Source of the DNA: Bacteroidales bacterium
Lineage (GTDB): Bacteria; Bacteroidota; Bacteroidia; Bacteroidales; P3
Assembly: GCA_017647785.1 (NCBI GenBank)
Contig: JAGCJW010000038.1
Coordinates: 1 to 64,000, forward strand
DNA length: 64,000 bases
Direction of reading: 5' to 3'
Of this stretch, positions 27,847 through 36,009 are shown in pieces. The position numbers and the translations under genes were made by a program. Under the pieces are notes generated by a model. It searched no databases. It saw only the letters and a program-made list of their open reading frames with translations, and had not been told where the DNA came from. Within the stretch, counting starts at the first letter, position 1, and every line of letters starts with the position of its first letter.

Positions 27847-27948
27847 AATACTTAATTTATTCTAAATCTTTAAATTGCGAGGATTATAAAAAGCATTTTA
27901 CTTTATATTTCTCATAAAAATCGCAATAATACCTCACCCATAATCGTG

Positions 27949-28007
27949 CAAAGGTATATATTAATTTCAAATTGACCAAATTATTTTTGGTTCTTTTTTG
28001 TTCTTTT
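27949..28007 (-). promoter_or_regulatory. Promoter of paralogue 3 with conserved upstream box
   Basis: On the minus strand: -7 TACCTTTG (27949-27956, perfect), 20-nt spacer, -33 TTTG (27977-27980), and plus-strand box GGTTCTTTTTTGTTCTTTT at 27989-28007. The leader is about 95 nt. The rest of the 336-nt gap holds array C and the terminator of the next gene. Confidence 0.8.
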
Positions 28008-28035
28008 TACTCCTTACTAAGGATTTGAAAATTAA

Positions 28036-28107
28036 TTCTTTGTTTTATTTTACTGAATCAAAGAATAAAAAAAATAATTCTTCGTTTTATTTTACTAAAA
28101 CAAAGAG
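28036..28107. repeat. 21-nt heptamer array C (alternating orientation)
   Basis: TTCTTTG at 28036, CAAAGAA at 28059, TTCTTCG at 28078 and CAAAGAG at 28101. Like-oriented units are exactly 42 nt apart, so a 21-nt step is kept while orientation alternates. Adjacent units form hairpins such as 28035-28066. Confidence 0.75.
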
Positions 28108-28130
28108 TTAGAAAAATATTTCAGTCAATA

Positions 28131-28160
28131 AAAAAGGCGAAACTTTCGTCTCGCCTTTTT
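28131..28160 (-). terminator. Terminator of the Cbp1-like lipoprotein gene
   Basis: Perfect 10-bp stem AAAAAGGCGA (28131-28140) pairing with 28151-28160 around a 10-nt loop, 22 nt after the stop codon, with a T run built into the descending arm. Confidence 0.85.
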
Positions 28161-28182
28161 GAATTATTATTTTAACTTGGTC

Positions 28183-29043
28183 TTAGTTCACCATTATCAC
28201 TAAACATTTGCTTGCTTTCCAGAATAAGTCTGGGTTTACAATTCTTATTGAAGTTGGACGTTTTGGATCTCCTTCTAATGAGTAAGAAGTTTCTGGGTGT
28301 GGAGTTACTATTTTAACTTTTTGTCCTGTTAAAGGAATTTCTTGTGTGTTTCTTGTGTCTATTTTTGTGAAAGCAGCAAAGTCTGAGTTGTTTGCAAGTA
28401 CTGTTGATTTTCCTAATCCGATAAATCCACCTTTTCTATCTACAAGATTTTTTGCTCTCAATTCTTTCTTTGTTCCTATTGCAAAGTAAGCAGTGTGTTG
28501 TTCATCTTGTATTTCTGCTATTTGTTTGTTTTTCTTTTTGTCTGCTTCTTTTAATCCTGCTACGTCTTTTTCAAGGCTCTTAATTGTAGCATTTTTCTTT
28601 TCCAATTCTTTTGTTAATGTTTGGATTTGAGATTCTTGTTCTGCTATTCTTGCTTCAAGATTTGCTACAAAGTTTTGTAATTCTTTGTTTTGGTTGTTTA
28701 GGCGATATACTTGGTTGTTTAATGATTTTAATTTTGCTTTGTCTGCTGCTAATATATCTCCTAAGTTTGATATTTTTGCTTTTATACCTGCTACTGCATC
28801 TTTTGAGGTTTCTCCGTTAGCAGATACGTTTTCTACTACATCGCTATACGCTGATGTTATTTCATTTAATGATGTTTCTATTTCATTTAATTGTTGGAAG
28901 AATGCTTCTAATTCTGCATTTTTAGCAGACATAACTGATGCGAAAGAGTCTTGTAGTTGTTTTTCTCTTTCTTGCATTGCTCCATTTTGACAACTTGCCA
29001 TAAAAATGGCTGATAAACCGATGATAAATAAGGCTTTTTTCAT
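28183..29043 (-). CDS. Coiled-coil lipoprotein, Cbp1 (collagen-binding adhesin) family-like
   Basis: This 286-aa protein has a lipoprotein signal: hydrophobic residues 4-16, then ASC with the lipidated Cys at about 18. Residues 25-185 are a long heptad-rich coiled coil, with repeated patterns in RIAEQESQIQTLTKELEKK. The C-terminal 100 residues (AYFAIGTKKELRAKNLVD, GGFIGLGKS, KIVTPHPETSYSLEGD) resemble the conserved domain of proteins annotated as Cbp1-family collagen-binding glycoprotein adhesins in Bacteroides. Membership is from recognition of this layout, not a search. It is single-gene, with its own -7 box and terminator. Confidence 0.7.
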   Translation of the reverse strand: MKKALFIIGLSAIFMASCQNGAMQEREKQLQDSFASVMSAKNAELEAFFQQLNEIETSLNEITSAYSDVVENVSANGETSKDAVAGIKAKISNLGDILAADKAKLKSLNNQVYRLNNQNKELQNFVANLEARIAEQESQIQTLTKELEKKNATIKSLEKDVAGLKEADKKKNKQIAEIQDEQHTAYFAIGTKKELRAKNLVDRKGGFIGLGKSTVLANNSDFAAFTKIDTRNTQEIPLTGQKVKIVTPHPETSYSLEGDPKRPTSIRIVNPDLFWKASKCLVIMVN

Positions 29044-29088
29044 ACTATTTTCGTTATTCTTTTTGTTATTTCTTTAAAAAAATCGGTG

Positions 29089-29096
29089 CAAAGGTA
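29089..29096 (-). promoter_or_regulatory. -7 box for the Cbp1-like gene
   Basis: TACCTTTG on the minus strand, continuing GCACCG like other starts in the window, 46 nt before the ATG. The -33 box is weak. Confidence 0.65.
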
Positions 29097-29127
29097 AGAA
29101 AAATATTTTAACAACAAGTGTTTTATC

Positions 29128-29159
29128 TTGATTTTTTGTATAATTGCAAACTAATTTTG
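29128..29159 (+). promoter_or_regulatory. uvrA promoter
   Basis: TTG at 29128-29130 (-33) and TAATTTTG at 29152-29159 (-7) with a 21-nt spacer. Transcription should start near 29164, so the uvrA start must be the ATG at 29171, not the upstream TTG at 29144. Confidence 0.7.
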
Positions 29160-29170
29160 ATTTGTGCGTA

Positions 29171-31951
29171 ATGGAAGATAAACTTATAGTAAGGGGTGCG
29201 AAGACTCATAATTTGCAAAATGTGAATGTAGATATTCCTCGTAATAGTCTTGTAACTATTACAGGACTTAGTGGTAGTGGTAAGAGTTCTTTGGCTTTTG
29301 ATACTATCTATGCTGAGGGGCAAAGACGTTATTTGGAGACTTTTTCGGCTTATGCAAGAAATTTCATTGGGACTATTGCTAAACCTGAGGTGGAATATAT
29401 TGCGGGATTGAGTCCTGTGATTTCTATTGAGCAGAAAACTACTAATAAAAATCCTCGTTCTACTGTTGGTACCACAACTGAGATTTATGATTTGATTCGT
29501 TTGCTCTTTGCAAGAGCGTCTGATGCTTTTTCTTTGGCAACAGGCGAAAAGATGATAAAGTATAGCGAAAAGCAGATTTTAGATATTTTAAAGGAAACTT
29601 TTAATGATGAGTATATTATTATTCTTTCTCCTGTTGTTAAGGGAAGAAAGGGACATCATAGGGAGTTGTTTGAAAGTATTGCAAAGAAAGGGTTTCTTAA
29701 AGCAAGAATTGATGGAGAGATTACCAATATTGTTGCTGGTTTAAGAACTGATAGATATAAGGTTCACGATATTGAGATTGTTATTGACAAGATTAAGGTT
29801 TGTGAGGAGAATAATACTCGTTTAGGTAAGTCGGTTGAAACTGCTTTTAAACATGGTAAGGGTAATTTAATGGTATTATCTGAAAGGAATGAGGTAAGAC
29901 ATTTTTCTAGGATGTTGATGTGTCCTACTACTGGTTTATCTTATGCAGAACCCGAACCTAATACTTTTTCTTTTAACTCTCCTTATGGTGCTTGTCCTCA
30001 TTGTAATGGTTTGGGCGAAGTAACTTGTGTGGAGTTAGATAAGATTATTCCTGATAAATCGAAGTCTATTATGCAAGGTGGTTTGCTTCCTATTGGTAAA
30101 CCGAACATGAATTCTTGGTTTATTAAGCAATTGCAAGTTTTAGGGAAGAAATATGGTTTTGATTTGAATACTCCTTTTAAGGATTATAGTGAGGAGGCTA
30201 TGAATGTGTTGTTGTATGGTTGTGGAGAGAATAATTATGAAGGAGAGGCTTTTCAAGGTATTATCAATTTCATAACTTCTCAATTTAATGAGAATATGCC
30301 TGCAAGTATTCAAAAGTGGGCTTCGAGTTTTATGGATAAGGCTGTTTGTCCTCATTGTAAAGGAGATAGACTAAAAGAGGAGTCTTTGTGTTTTAAGATA
30401 GGTGGAAAAAATGTAGCAGACTTATCAAAAATGGATTTAACCGGGTTGGCTGAATGGATTAAAGGGGTTGAAAAGGATTTGGATGAAAGAAAAAAGATAA
30501 TTGCAAATGAAATTTTAAGGGAGATTGAAACAAGAATAAATTTCCTTTTAGATGTTGGAGTTGGTTATTTGAGTTTGGGTAGAAGTTCAAAGAGTTTATC
30601 TGGTGGAGAGAGTCAAAGAATTCGTCTTGCTACGCAAATTGGCTCCGAATTAGTAAATGTGCTCTATATATTAGATGAACCTAGTATTGGTTTACATCAG
30701 TCTGATAATATAAGATTGATTAAGGCGTTGAAAAAGTTACGAGATAGTGGTAATTCGGTAATTGTGGTTGAGCATGATAAGGATATGATGATGGAATCGG
30801 ATTTTGTGGTTGATATTGGACCAGGTGCTGGTGTGAATGGTGGCAAAATAACAGCATCAGGTAGTCCAAAAGAATTATTATCGCAAGATTCATTGACTTG
30901 CAAATACCTTAAAGGAGAGAAATATATTGAAGTGCCTAAATCAAGAAGGGAAGGCAATGGTTTATTTATTGATTTGATTGGTGCTAATGGTAATAATTTA
31001 AAAAATGTTGATTTACATTTACCTCTTGGAATGATGATTTGTGTTACTGGCGTTTCGGGTAGTGGAAAGTCTTCTTTGATCAACAATACCCTTCACCCTA
31101 TTTTGAGTAAGCATTTCTATCGTTCAAACACTAATCCTTTACCTTATAAAGAGATTAAAGGGATTGAGAATATTGATAAGGTCATTGAAATCAATCAATT
31201 CCCAATAGGAAAGACTCCAAGGAGTAATCCTGCAACTTTTATAGGTGTTTTTGACCAGATAAGAAAGTTGTATGCTATGCTTCCTACTGCCAAGATTAGA
31301 AATTATCAAGCAGGAAGATTTTCTTTCAATGTAAAGGGTGGACGTTGTGAGGAATGTCAGGGCGCAGGTGTAAAGACTATTGAAATGAATTTCCTACCTG
31401 AAATTTATGTTGAGTGTCCTGCTTGCCACGGAAAGAGATACAATAGAGAAACTCTTGAAGTTAGATATAAAGGGAAAAGTATTAGTGAGGTTTTAGACAT
31501 GAGTTTCGATGAGGCTCTTGTGTTTTTTGATAGTTATCCAAGTATAAAAAGACAGTTATCTATGGTTGTAGAAGTAGGATTAGGTTATTTGGCATTAGGA
31601 CAACCTTCTACTACTCTATCGGGAGGCGAATGTCAAAGAATAAAACTTGCATCCGAATTGGCGAAAAAAGATACTGGTAAGACTTTATATATACTTGACG
31701 AGCCTACAACGGGATTACATTTTGAGGATATAAATGTTTTAATGGGTGTTTTGCAAAAATTAGTGGATAAAGGCAATAGTATGATTATAATAGAACACAA
31801 TATGGATGTTATTAAGTGTGCAGATTATATTATTGATATGGGAATGAATGGTGGTAACACGGGAGGAGAGATTGTTGAATGTGGAACTCCTGAAAAATTA
31901 TCCAAATCTAAGAAAAACAGCATAGGAGTTTTCTTAAAGAAAGAATTGTAA
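29171..31951 (+). CDS. uvrA: Excinuclease ABC subunit A
   Basis: UvrA is the damage-recognition ATPase of nucleotide excision repair and loads UvrB on lesions. The 926-aa protein has two ABC modules with Walker A motifs GLSGSGKSSL and GVSGSGKSSL, ABC signatures LSGGESQRI and LSGGECQRI, and Walker B segments LYILDEPSIGL and LYILDEPTTGL. Zinc-binding cysteines appear in CPHCNGLG, CPHCKGD and CEECQGAG with CPACHGKRY. The start at MEDKLIVRGA is chosen from the promoter position; the leader is about 5-8 nt. Length is normal. It is a single-gene unit followed by a weak hairpin and tRNA-Met. Confidence 0.97.
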   Translation: MEDKLIVRGAKTHNLQNVNVDIPRNSLVTITGLSGSGKSSLAFDTIYAEGQRRYLETFSAYARNFIGTIAKPEVEYIAGLSPVISIEQKTTNKNPRSTVGTTTEIYDLIRLLFARASDAFSLATGEKMIKYSEKQILDILKETFNDEYIIILSPVVKGRKGHHRELFESIAKKGFLKARIDGEITNIVAGLRTDRYKVHDIEIVIDKIKVCEENNTRLGKSVETAFKHGKGNLMVLSERNEVRHFSRMLMCPTTGLSYAEPEPNTFSFNSPYGACPHCNGLGEVTCVELDKIIPDKSKSIMQGGLLPIGKPNMNSWFIKQLQVLGKKYGFDLNTPFKDYSEEAMNVLLYGCGENNYEGEAFQGIINFITSQFNENMPASIQKWASSFMDKAVCPHCKGDRLKEESLCFKIGGKNVADLSKMDLTGLAEWIKGVEKDLDERKKIIANEILREIETRINFLLDVGVGYLSLGRSSKSLSGGESQRIRLATQIGSELVNVLYILDEPSIGLHQSDNIRLIKALKKLRDSGNSVIVVEHDKDMMMESDFVVDIGPGAGVNGGKITASGSPKELLSQDSLTCKYLKGEKYIEVPKSRREGNGLFIDLIGANGNNLKNVDLHLPLGMMICVTGVSGSGKSSLINNTLHPILSKHFYRSNTNPLPYKEIKGIENIDKVIEINQFPIGKTPRSNPATFIGVFDQIRKLYAMLPTAKIRNYQAGRFSFNVKGGRCEECQGAGVKTIEMNFLPEIYVECPACHGKRYNRETLEVRYKGKSISEVLDMSFDEALVFFDSYPSIKRQLSMVVEVGLGYLALGQPSTTLSGGECQRIKLASELAKKDTGKTLYILDEPTTGLHFEDINVLMGVLQKLVDKGNSMIIIEHNMDVIKCADYIIDMGMNGGNTGGEIVECGTPEKLSKSKKNSIGVFLKKEL

Positions 31952-31974
31952 TATAGTTGTATAAGTGGCAATTG

Positions 31975-31999
31975 CAAGATTTATTTTAAAAAAATCTTG
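31975..31999 (+). terminator. Weak terminator after uvrA
   Basis: CAAGATTT (31975-31982) pairs with AAATCTTG (31992-31999) around a 9-nt loop; the downstream tract is only moderately T-rich. Confidence 0.45.
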
Positions 32000-32005
32000 A
32001 TTAAA

Positions 32006-32037
32006 TTTGTGTAAACGAAAAAAAAGATATAATTTTG
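32006..32037 (+). promoter_or_regulatory. Promoter of tRNA-Met
   Basis: TTTG (32006-32009), 20-nt spacer, TAATTTTG (32030-32037), then GCACTCGC: a textbook Bacteroidota promoter. The start is expected about 10 nt before the tRNA. Confidence 0.85.
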
Positions 32038-32052
32038 CACTCGCAAAAACAA

Positions 32053-32126
32053 GGCGGGATAGCTCAGTTGGTTAGAGCGTCGGATTCATAACCCGGAGGT
32101 CACGAGTTCAACTCTCGTTCCCGCTA
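32053..32126 (+). tRNA. tRNA-Met (CAT)
   Basis: A 74-nt cloverleaf: acceptor GGCGGGA/TCCCGCT with a G1-U72 wobble and discriminator A; D stem GCTC/GAGC; anticodon loop TTCATAA; T arm ACGAG-TTCAACT-CTCGT. The D stem has C11-G24 as in elongators, but the anticodon stem TCGGA/CCCGG resembles initiators and has an A31-C39 mismatch. It lacks the TilS determinants (positions 4 and 5 are G). I favour elongator Met. CCA is not encoded. Confidence 0.85.
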
Positions 32127-32132
32127 CTAAGT

Positions 32133-32168
32133 AAAAGACAACTAAAGAAATTTGGTTGTCTTTTTTTT
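32133..32168 (+). terminator. Terminator of tRNA-Met
   Basis: AAAAGACAAC (32133-32142) pairs with GTTGTCTTTT (32155-32164), continuing into a run of T residues to 32168. Confidence 0.9.
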
Positions 32169-32191
32169 ATTTTTCTTATCAATAAACAAAA

Positions 32192-32233
32192 AAATAAAAG
32201 CTGAATTCATTCTACTGAATTCAGCTTTTATTT
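32192..32233 (-). terminator. Terminator of the YitT-family gene
   Basis: An unusually long perfect 18-bp stem (32192-32209 with 32216-32233) and a 6-nt loop, 18 nt after the stop codon. Confidence 0.85.
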
Positions 32234-32251
32234 TCATCATACTTGAAATTA

Positions 32252-33253
32252 TTATTTCAATGGTAATGCTTTAAATCCTTTTCCTAATACTTCGCTACTA
32301 TCCATTACGCTTATGAAAGCATTTGCATCAATAGCGCGTATTCCTGATTTAAGTTTTACAAATTCTGCTCTTGTAACTGTTGTGTAGATTACTTTTCTTT
32401 CTTGTCCTTTGTACATTCCAATTGCATTGATACAAGTACCTCCTCTATTTAAATCATTAACGATAGCATTTCTTACTTCATCATATTTATCTGTAACAAT
32501 AAATAATGTTTTGTAAGTCTTGATTCCATCTACAACCATGTCAATAATCTTTCCTTCGATGATGATTAAAAGGATAGAATATGCAGGTAAACGTAAATCT
32601 GGAGAGATTAACAATGTAGATAATGCGATAATTCCATCTACTATGATAACCATTGTTCCTAATGATATACCTGTGTATTTGTTTATTATCATAGATATAA
32701 TATCACTACCACCTGATGTAGCACCTGATTTGAATATCATTCCTATACCGATACCATATAATAGACCTGCTAATAGAGTATTAAGTAAGTAGTCTGGCAT
32801 AAAGAAATTTGCAGTTCCTTGGATTGCAAGTGCATCTAATGTTGCTTGGCTTGCATCTGTTATAAGTTCACCAACATGAATGAATGGAGTATATCCCCAA
32901 GTAGTTTCTATCATCCAAGTAAACAACCAACCTAATGCAACAGATACGATAGTTTTAACACCGAATTTAGGCCCAAGTATTATACTACCTATGATTAACA
33001 ATGGCACTTCCATTGCTATCAAGAACCAAGTAATAGTTGATTCTGTTAAAGTTGCTAATACGTTTGCTAAACCATAAACTCCCCCTGGTGCCAAGTGATA
33101 AGGCATTGCGAAAGTTACGTCTGCTATAACGAATAACAGTGTTCCGAATACTATATAAGCATAAGATTGGAACCATGCTTTTGAAAAGATTTTTTCATTT
33201 GGGTCCACAAGCTGGCTAAACCATGCTTTTACTTTGTTTTGTTGTTCTGCCAT
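32252..33253 (-). CDS. YitT-family membrane protein (DUF161 plus DUF2179)
   Basis: A 333-aa protein with a soluble N-terminal 30 residues, then about five to six hydrophobic segments (about 27-45, 55-75, 85-105, 108-123, 160-178, 205-222) containing GGVYGLANVL and ATSGGSDIISMIINKYT, and a soluble C-terminal domain from about 245 (DUF2179; FIVTDKYDEVRNAIVND). This is the standard YitT arrangement. The biochemical role of the family is not established. It is monocistronic, with a strong promoter and terminator, separated from pfkA by 89 nt. Confidence 0.9.
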   Translation of the reverse strand: MAEQQNKVKAWFSQLVDPNEKIFSKAWFQSYAYIVFGTLLFVIADVTFAMPYHLAPGGVYGLANVLATLTESTITWFLIAMEVPLLIIGSIILGPKFGVKTIVSVALGWLFTWMIETTWGYTPFIHVGELITDASQATLDALAIQGTANFFMPDYLLNTLLAGLLYGIGIGMIFKSGATSGGSDIISMIINKYTGISLGTMVIIVDGIIALSTLLISPDLRLPAYSILLIIIEGKIIDMVVDGIKTYKTLFIVTDKYDEVRNAIVNDLNRGGTCINAIGMYKGQERKVIYTTVTRAEFVKLKSGIRAIDANAFISVMDSSEVLGKGFKALPLK

Positions 33254-33305
33254 AAATTTTTTCTTTGTTTTTTATTTTTTTAATTAGTTATTTTTTCAAA
33301 GGGTG

Positions 33306-33336
33306 CAAAGATACAACTTTTTGTTTATTGTACAAA
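33306..33336 (-). promoter_or_regulatory. Promoter of the YitT-family gene
   Basis: On the minus strand TATCTTTG (33306-33313) and TTTG (33333-33336) with a 19-nt spacer; the -7 is followed by GCACCC. Confidence 0.85.
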
Positions 33337-33342
33337 AAAGTC

Positions 33343-34437
33343 TTAATCACCAAATTCTATTCCCAATCCTTTGGCTGTTTTTACCAAGAAACTATCAGGA
33401 CTTACTAAGTGTGGTTCTTTTAAGGCTTCTTCCAAAGTTACTGCTATTACATCAGGGTGTTTATAGGCTACCATTTTACCAAATTCTCCTGCTTTGGCTA
33501 ATTCAAATGCCTTTACTCCAAATTCTGATGCTAACACTCTATCGTATGCTATTGGAGTACCTCCTCTTTGTAAATGTCCTAGGACAGAAACTCTTATATC
33601 AGGCTTAACTCCTGCTTCTTGTAACTCTGACTTAATTACTTCGCCTATTCCACCTAATTTAAAGTGTTTATTACCTATTTCTTTTGACTGTTCGCCAATT
33701 TGTTCGCCTTTCATGCTTTTTGCTCCTTCGGCTACAACGATTATACAAAAACCTCGTCCTTTTTTATAACGAGTTTCTATTTTTTGTTTAATCTTTTCTA
33801 TATCGTAAGGAATCTCTGGGATAATACAAATATCGGCTCCTCCTGCTACTGCTGCGTTTAAAGCTATCCAACCTGCATCTCGTCCCATTACTTCAAGAAT
33901 AAAAATTCTATTATGAGAGGCTGCAGTTGTTACTAACTTATCTACACTTTCTGTTGCTATTTGTACTGCTGTTTGAAAGCCGAAAGTAAAATCTGTCATA
34001 GACAAATCGTTGTCTATTGTCTTAGGAACACCGATTATATTTAAGCCTTTTTCATACAAAGCCTTAGAAATTCTTTGTGAGCCGTCGCCTCCAATATTGA
34101 TTACTGCATCTACTCCTAAGAATTGTAATTTTCTTATCATTTGATCGCTCACATCTATTGTTGTCCAATTACCTTGTGAATCTTTTACAGGATATGCAAA
34201 AGGGCCTCCTTTGTTTGTAGTTCCTAAAATAGTACCTCCTTGCACTAAAATACCTGCAACATTTGATTCTTCTAAAGTTACAATTTCTGTTGGCTCTCTT
34301 AAAATTCCGTTAAACGACTCTATGCAACCTATAACTTCCCAATCTTTTTCTAAAGATGCTCTTTTAACTATTGCTCTTATTACTGCGTTTAACCCAGGGC
34401 AATCTCCACCCCCCGTAGCAATCATTAGTCTTTTCAT
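33343..34437 (-). CDS. pfkA: 6-phosphofructokinase
   Basis: Phosphorylates fructose-6-phosphate to the 1,6-bisphosphate, the committed glycolytic step. The 364-aa protein has GGGDCPGLNAVIRAI near the N terminus, NIGGDGSQRIS (a Gly where PPi-dependent enzymes have Asp), GVPKTIDNDL (a Lys as in PPi-type and group III enzymes), EVMGRDAGWIAL, and VLGHLQRGGTP. The Gly/Lys combination suggests an ATP-using enzyme of the group III type; the phosphate donor is inferred from these residues only. It is the last gene of the operon glsA-like, glsB-like, engB, pfkA, 12 nt after engB. Confidence 0.95.
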   Translation of the reverse strand: MKRLMIATGGGDCPGLNAVIRAIVKRASLEKDWEVIGCIESFNGILREPTEIVTLEESNVAGILVQGGTILGTTNKGGPFAYPVKDSQGNWTTIDVSDQMIRKLQFLGVDAVINIGGDGSQRISKALYEKGLNIIGVPKTIDNDLSMTDFTFGFQTAVQIATESVDKLVTTAASHNRIFILEVMGRDAGWIALNAAVAGGADICIIPEIPYDIEKIKQKIETRYKKGRGFCIIVVAEGAKSMKGEQIGEQSKEIGNKHFKLGGIGEVIKSELQEAGVKPDIRVSVLGHLQRGGTPIAYDRVLASEFGVKAFELAKAGEFGKMVAYKHPDVIAVTLEEALKEPHLVSPDSFLVKTAKGLGIEFGD

Positions 34438-34449
34438 AATTATCGTATT

Positions 34450-35055
34450 TTATTCTTGTGCTTGATAATATGGTATTATACCTTTAATTGAATTCATTAA
34501 AACATCTAATCCTAGTCTTTTTTCAGAAGAAGTTAGAATTATTTCAGGTAATTCTTCCCAATATTTTAATAATTCTTTCTTATACGTTGCAACATTAGAA
34601 TTTGTCTTATTAGGAGTTTGCTTATCTATTTTGGTAAAAACAATTGAAAACGGCACAGAGTTTTCTCCTAGGAAATTCATAAATTCTATATCTATCTTTT
34701 GAGGTTCTAAGCGTGAATCTATCAAAACATACACATTCATTAAATTTTCTCTTTGAAGCATATAGTTTTTTATCATCTTACCCCAAGCATATCTACTAGT
34801 TCTTGACACTCTTGCATAACCATATCCTGGTAAATCTACTAAGTACCAATTACCATTTACAAGAAAATGATTTATCAATTGTGTTTTTCCTGGTTGAGAA
34901 CTCGTTTTTGCCAAGTCTTTTTTATTCACTAAGGCATTTATAAGCGAACTTTTACCAACATTACTCCTACCAATAAAAGCAAACTCTGCTCTATCAGCTT
35001 TAGGAGATTGACGATAATCAGGACTACTCTTTACAAACTCTGCACTTTTTACCAT
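34450..35055 (-). CDS. engB: Ribosome biogenesis GTPase EngB (YihA/YsxC)
   Basis: A small essential GTPase that assists assembly of the large ribosomal subunit. All GTPase motifs are present in 201 aa: G1 GRSNVGKSS, G3 DLPGYGYA, G4 TKIDK and G5 TSSEK. Length and the N-terminal AEFVKSSPDYRQSP segment are typical. It starts 4 nt after the GlsB-like gene, so it is translated from the same mRNA. Confidence 0.95.
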   Translation of the reverse strand: MVKSAEFVKSSPDYRQSPKADRAEFAFIGRSNVGKSSLINALVNKKDLAKTSSQPGKTQLINHFLVNGNWYLVDLPGYGYARVSRTSRYAWGKMIKNYMLQRENLMNVYVLIDSRLEPQKIDIEFMNFLGENSVPFSIVFTKIDKQTPNKTNSNVATYKKELLKYWEELPEIILTSSEKRLGLDVLMNSIKGIIPYYQAQE

Positions 35056-35059
35056 AAGA

Positions 35060-35998
35060 CTACAATTTCATGTGTCTTTCTTTCTTCTCGTCGTAAATAT
35101 CTGCTATTGTTACTAAAATTCCAGTTTCTTCTACATCACTAAAATGACGATTTATAGAAGTTCCAAAACTTTTCATAGTAGAAGACAAATTCATATAAGC
35201 ATTTACCAATGGTGGAATACTTTCTCCTAATGCTCTTACGTTCTTTACAAGAATTTGATAGTCTTCTTTATAGTTCTTTCCATTGAATAAATGTACTAAT
35301 TCATTATAATCTGTTTCTATTTCAATGGCTTCTTTGGGGAATACTAAACCTTCGTTATCTGGAAAATGTTTTTTGTAAAAATATAGTATGTAATCTCTCG
35401 CTGTTGTATTCATTGATGGATACATAGTAATCTTTCCGAAAAAGTATTTCACATCTGGATTAAGCAATACCAACCCCCCTAATCCGTCCCAAAGGTTATC
35501 CAAAGAATACATACCTTTTCTGAAATTTGTTGTAGGTTGATAGTTTACGCTTACAAAAGAACGTCCTAACTCTATTGTGCAATCAAGATAGTTTTTTAAG
35601 AAACGCTCACTAAAAGAGAACAAATCTGCTGTTGCACTCAAAAGCTCATCATTGCTTTCTCTGAAAATATTTTTACCTATTATGTAACGATATCCTCCAA
35701 CTATTTCTTCCTCTTGTGGATCCCAAACAAAAAGTTGTTCATAACAATGTGGCTCTGGTGCAATATCGTATTTGTCAATATCACACTCTGTTCCACTTCC
35801 ACCTCCTTCGGCTCCGAAACTTAATTCTCTTAATCTACCAATCTCTCTCATAATATTAGGAGTCCTATGTGAGTTTGTAGTGTAGATTTCCTTTGAACCA
35901 TAGTTGGTTTTTTTCATAAAAGTTGCTATTTCCAACTCTTTCTTTAAAATTTCCTTATCAATAGGTGGTATTACGTATGATGTATCAATTGATGCCAT
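35060..35998 (-). CDS. GlsB-like N-acyltransferase (GNAT, OlsB-type)
   Basis: A 312-aa protein of the ornithine-lipid-synthase-like GNAT group: an N-terminal RTPNIMREIGRLRELSFG segment, CDIDKYDIAPEPHCYEQLFV, then EEIVGGYRYIIGKN, and an ELGRSFVSVNYQP core characteristic of acyl-ACP-dependent N-acyltransferases. In Bacteroides thetaiotaomicron a comparable gene (glsB) sits beside an O-acyltransferase gene (glsA), and together they make glycine lipids. The same pairing here, 11 nt apart, supports that assignment by inference. The product probably acts at the inner face of the cytoplasmic membrane. The amino-acid acceptor cannot be read from the sequence. Confidence 0.82.
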   Translation of the reverse strand: MASIDTSYVIPPIDKEILKKELEIATFMKKTNYGSKEIYTTNSHRTPNIMREIGRLRELSFGAEGGGSGTECDIDKYDIAPEPHCYEQLFVWDPQEEEIVGGYRYIIGKNIFRESNDELLSATADLFSFSERFLKNYLDCTIELGRSFVSVNYQPTTNFRKGMYSLDNLWDGLGGLVLLNPDVKYFFGKITMYPSMNTTARDYILYFYKKHFPDNEGLVFPKEAIEIETDYNELVHLFNGKNYKEDYQILVKNVRALGESIPPLVNAYMNLSSTMKSFGTSINRHFSDVEETGILVTIADIYDEKKERHMKL

Positions 35999-36009
35999 AA
36001 TATGATATT

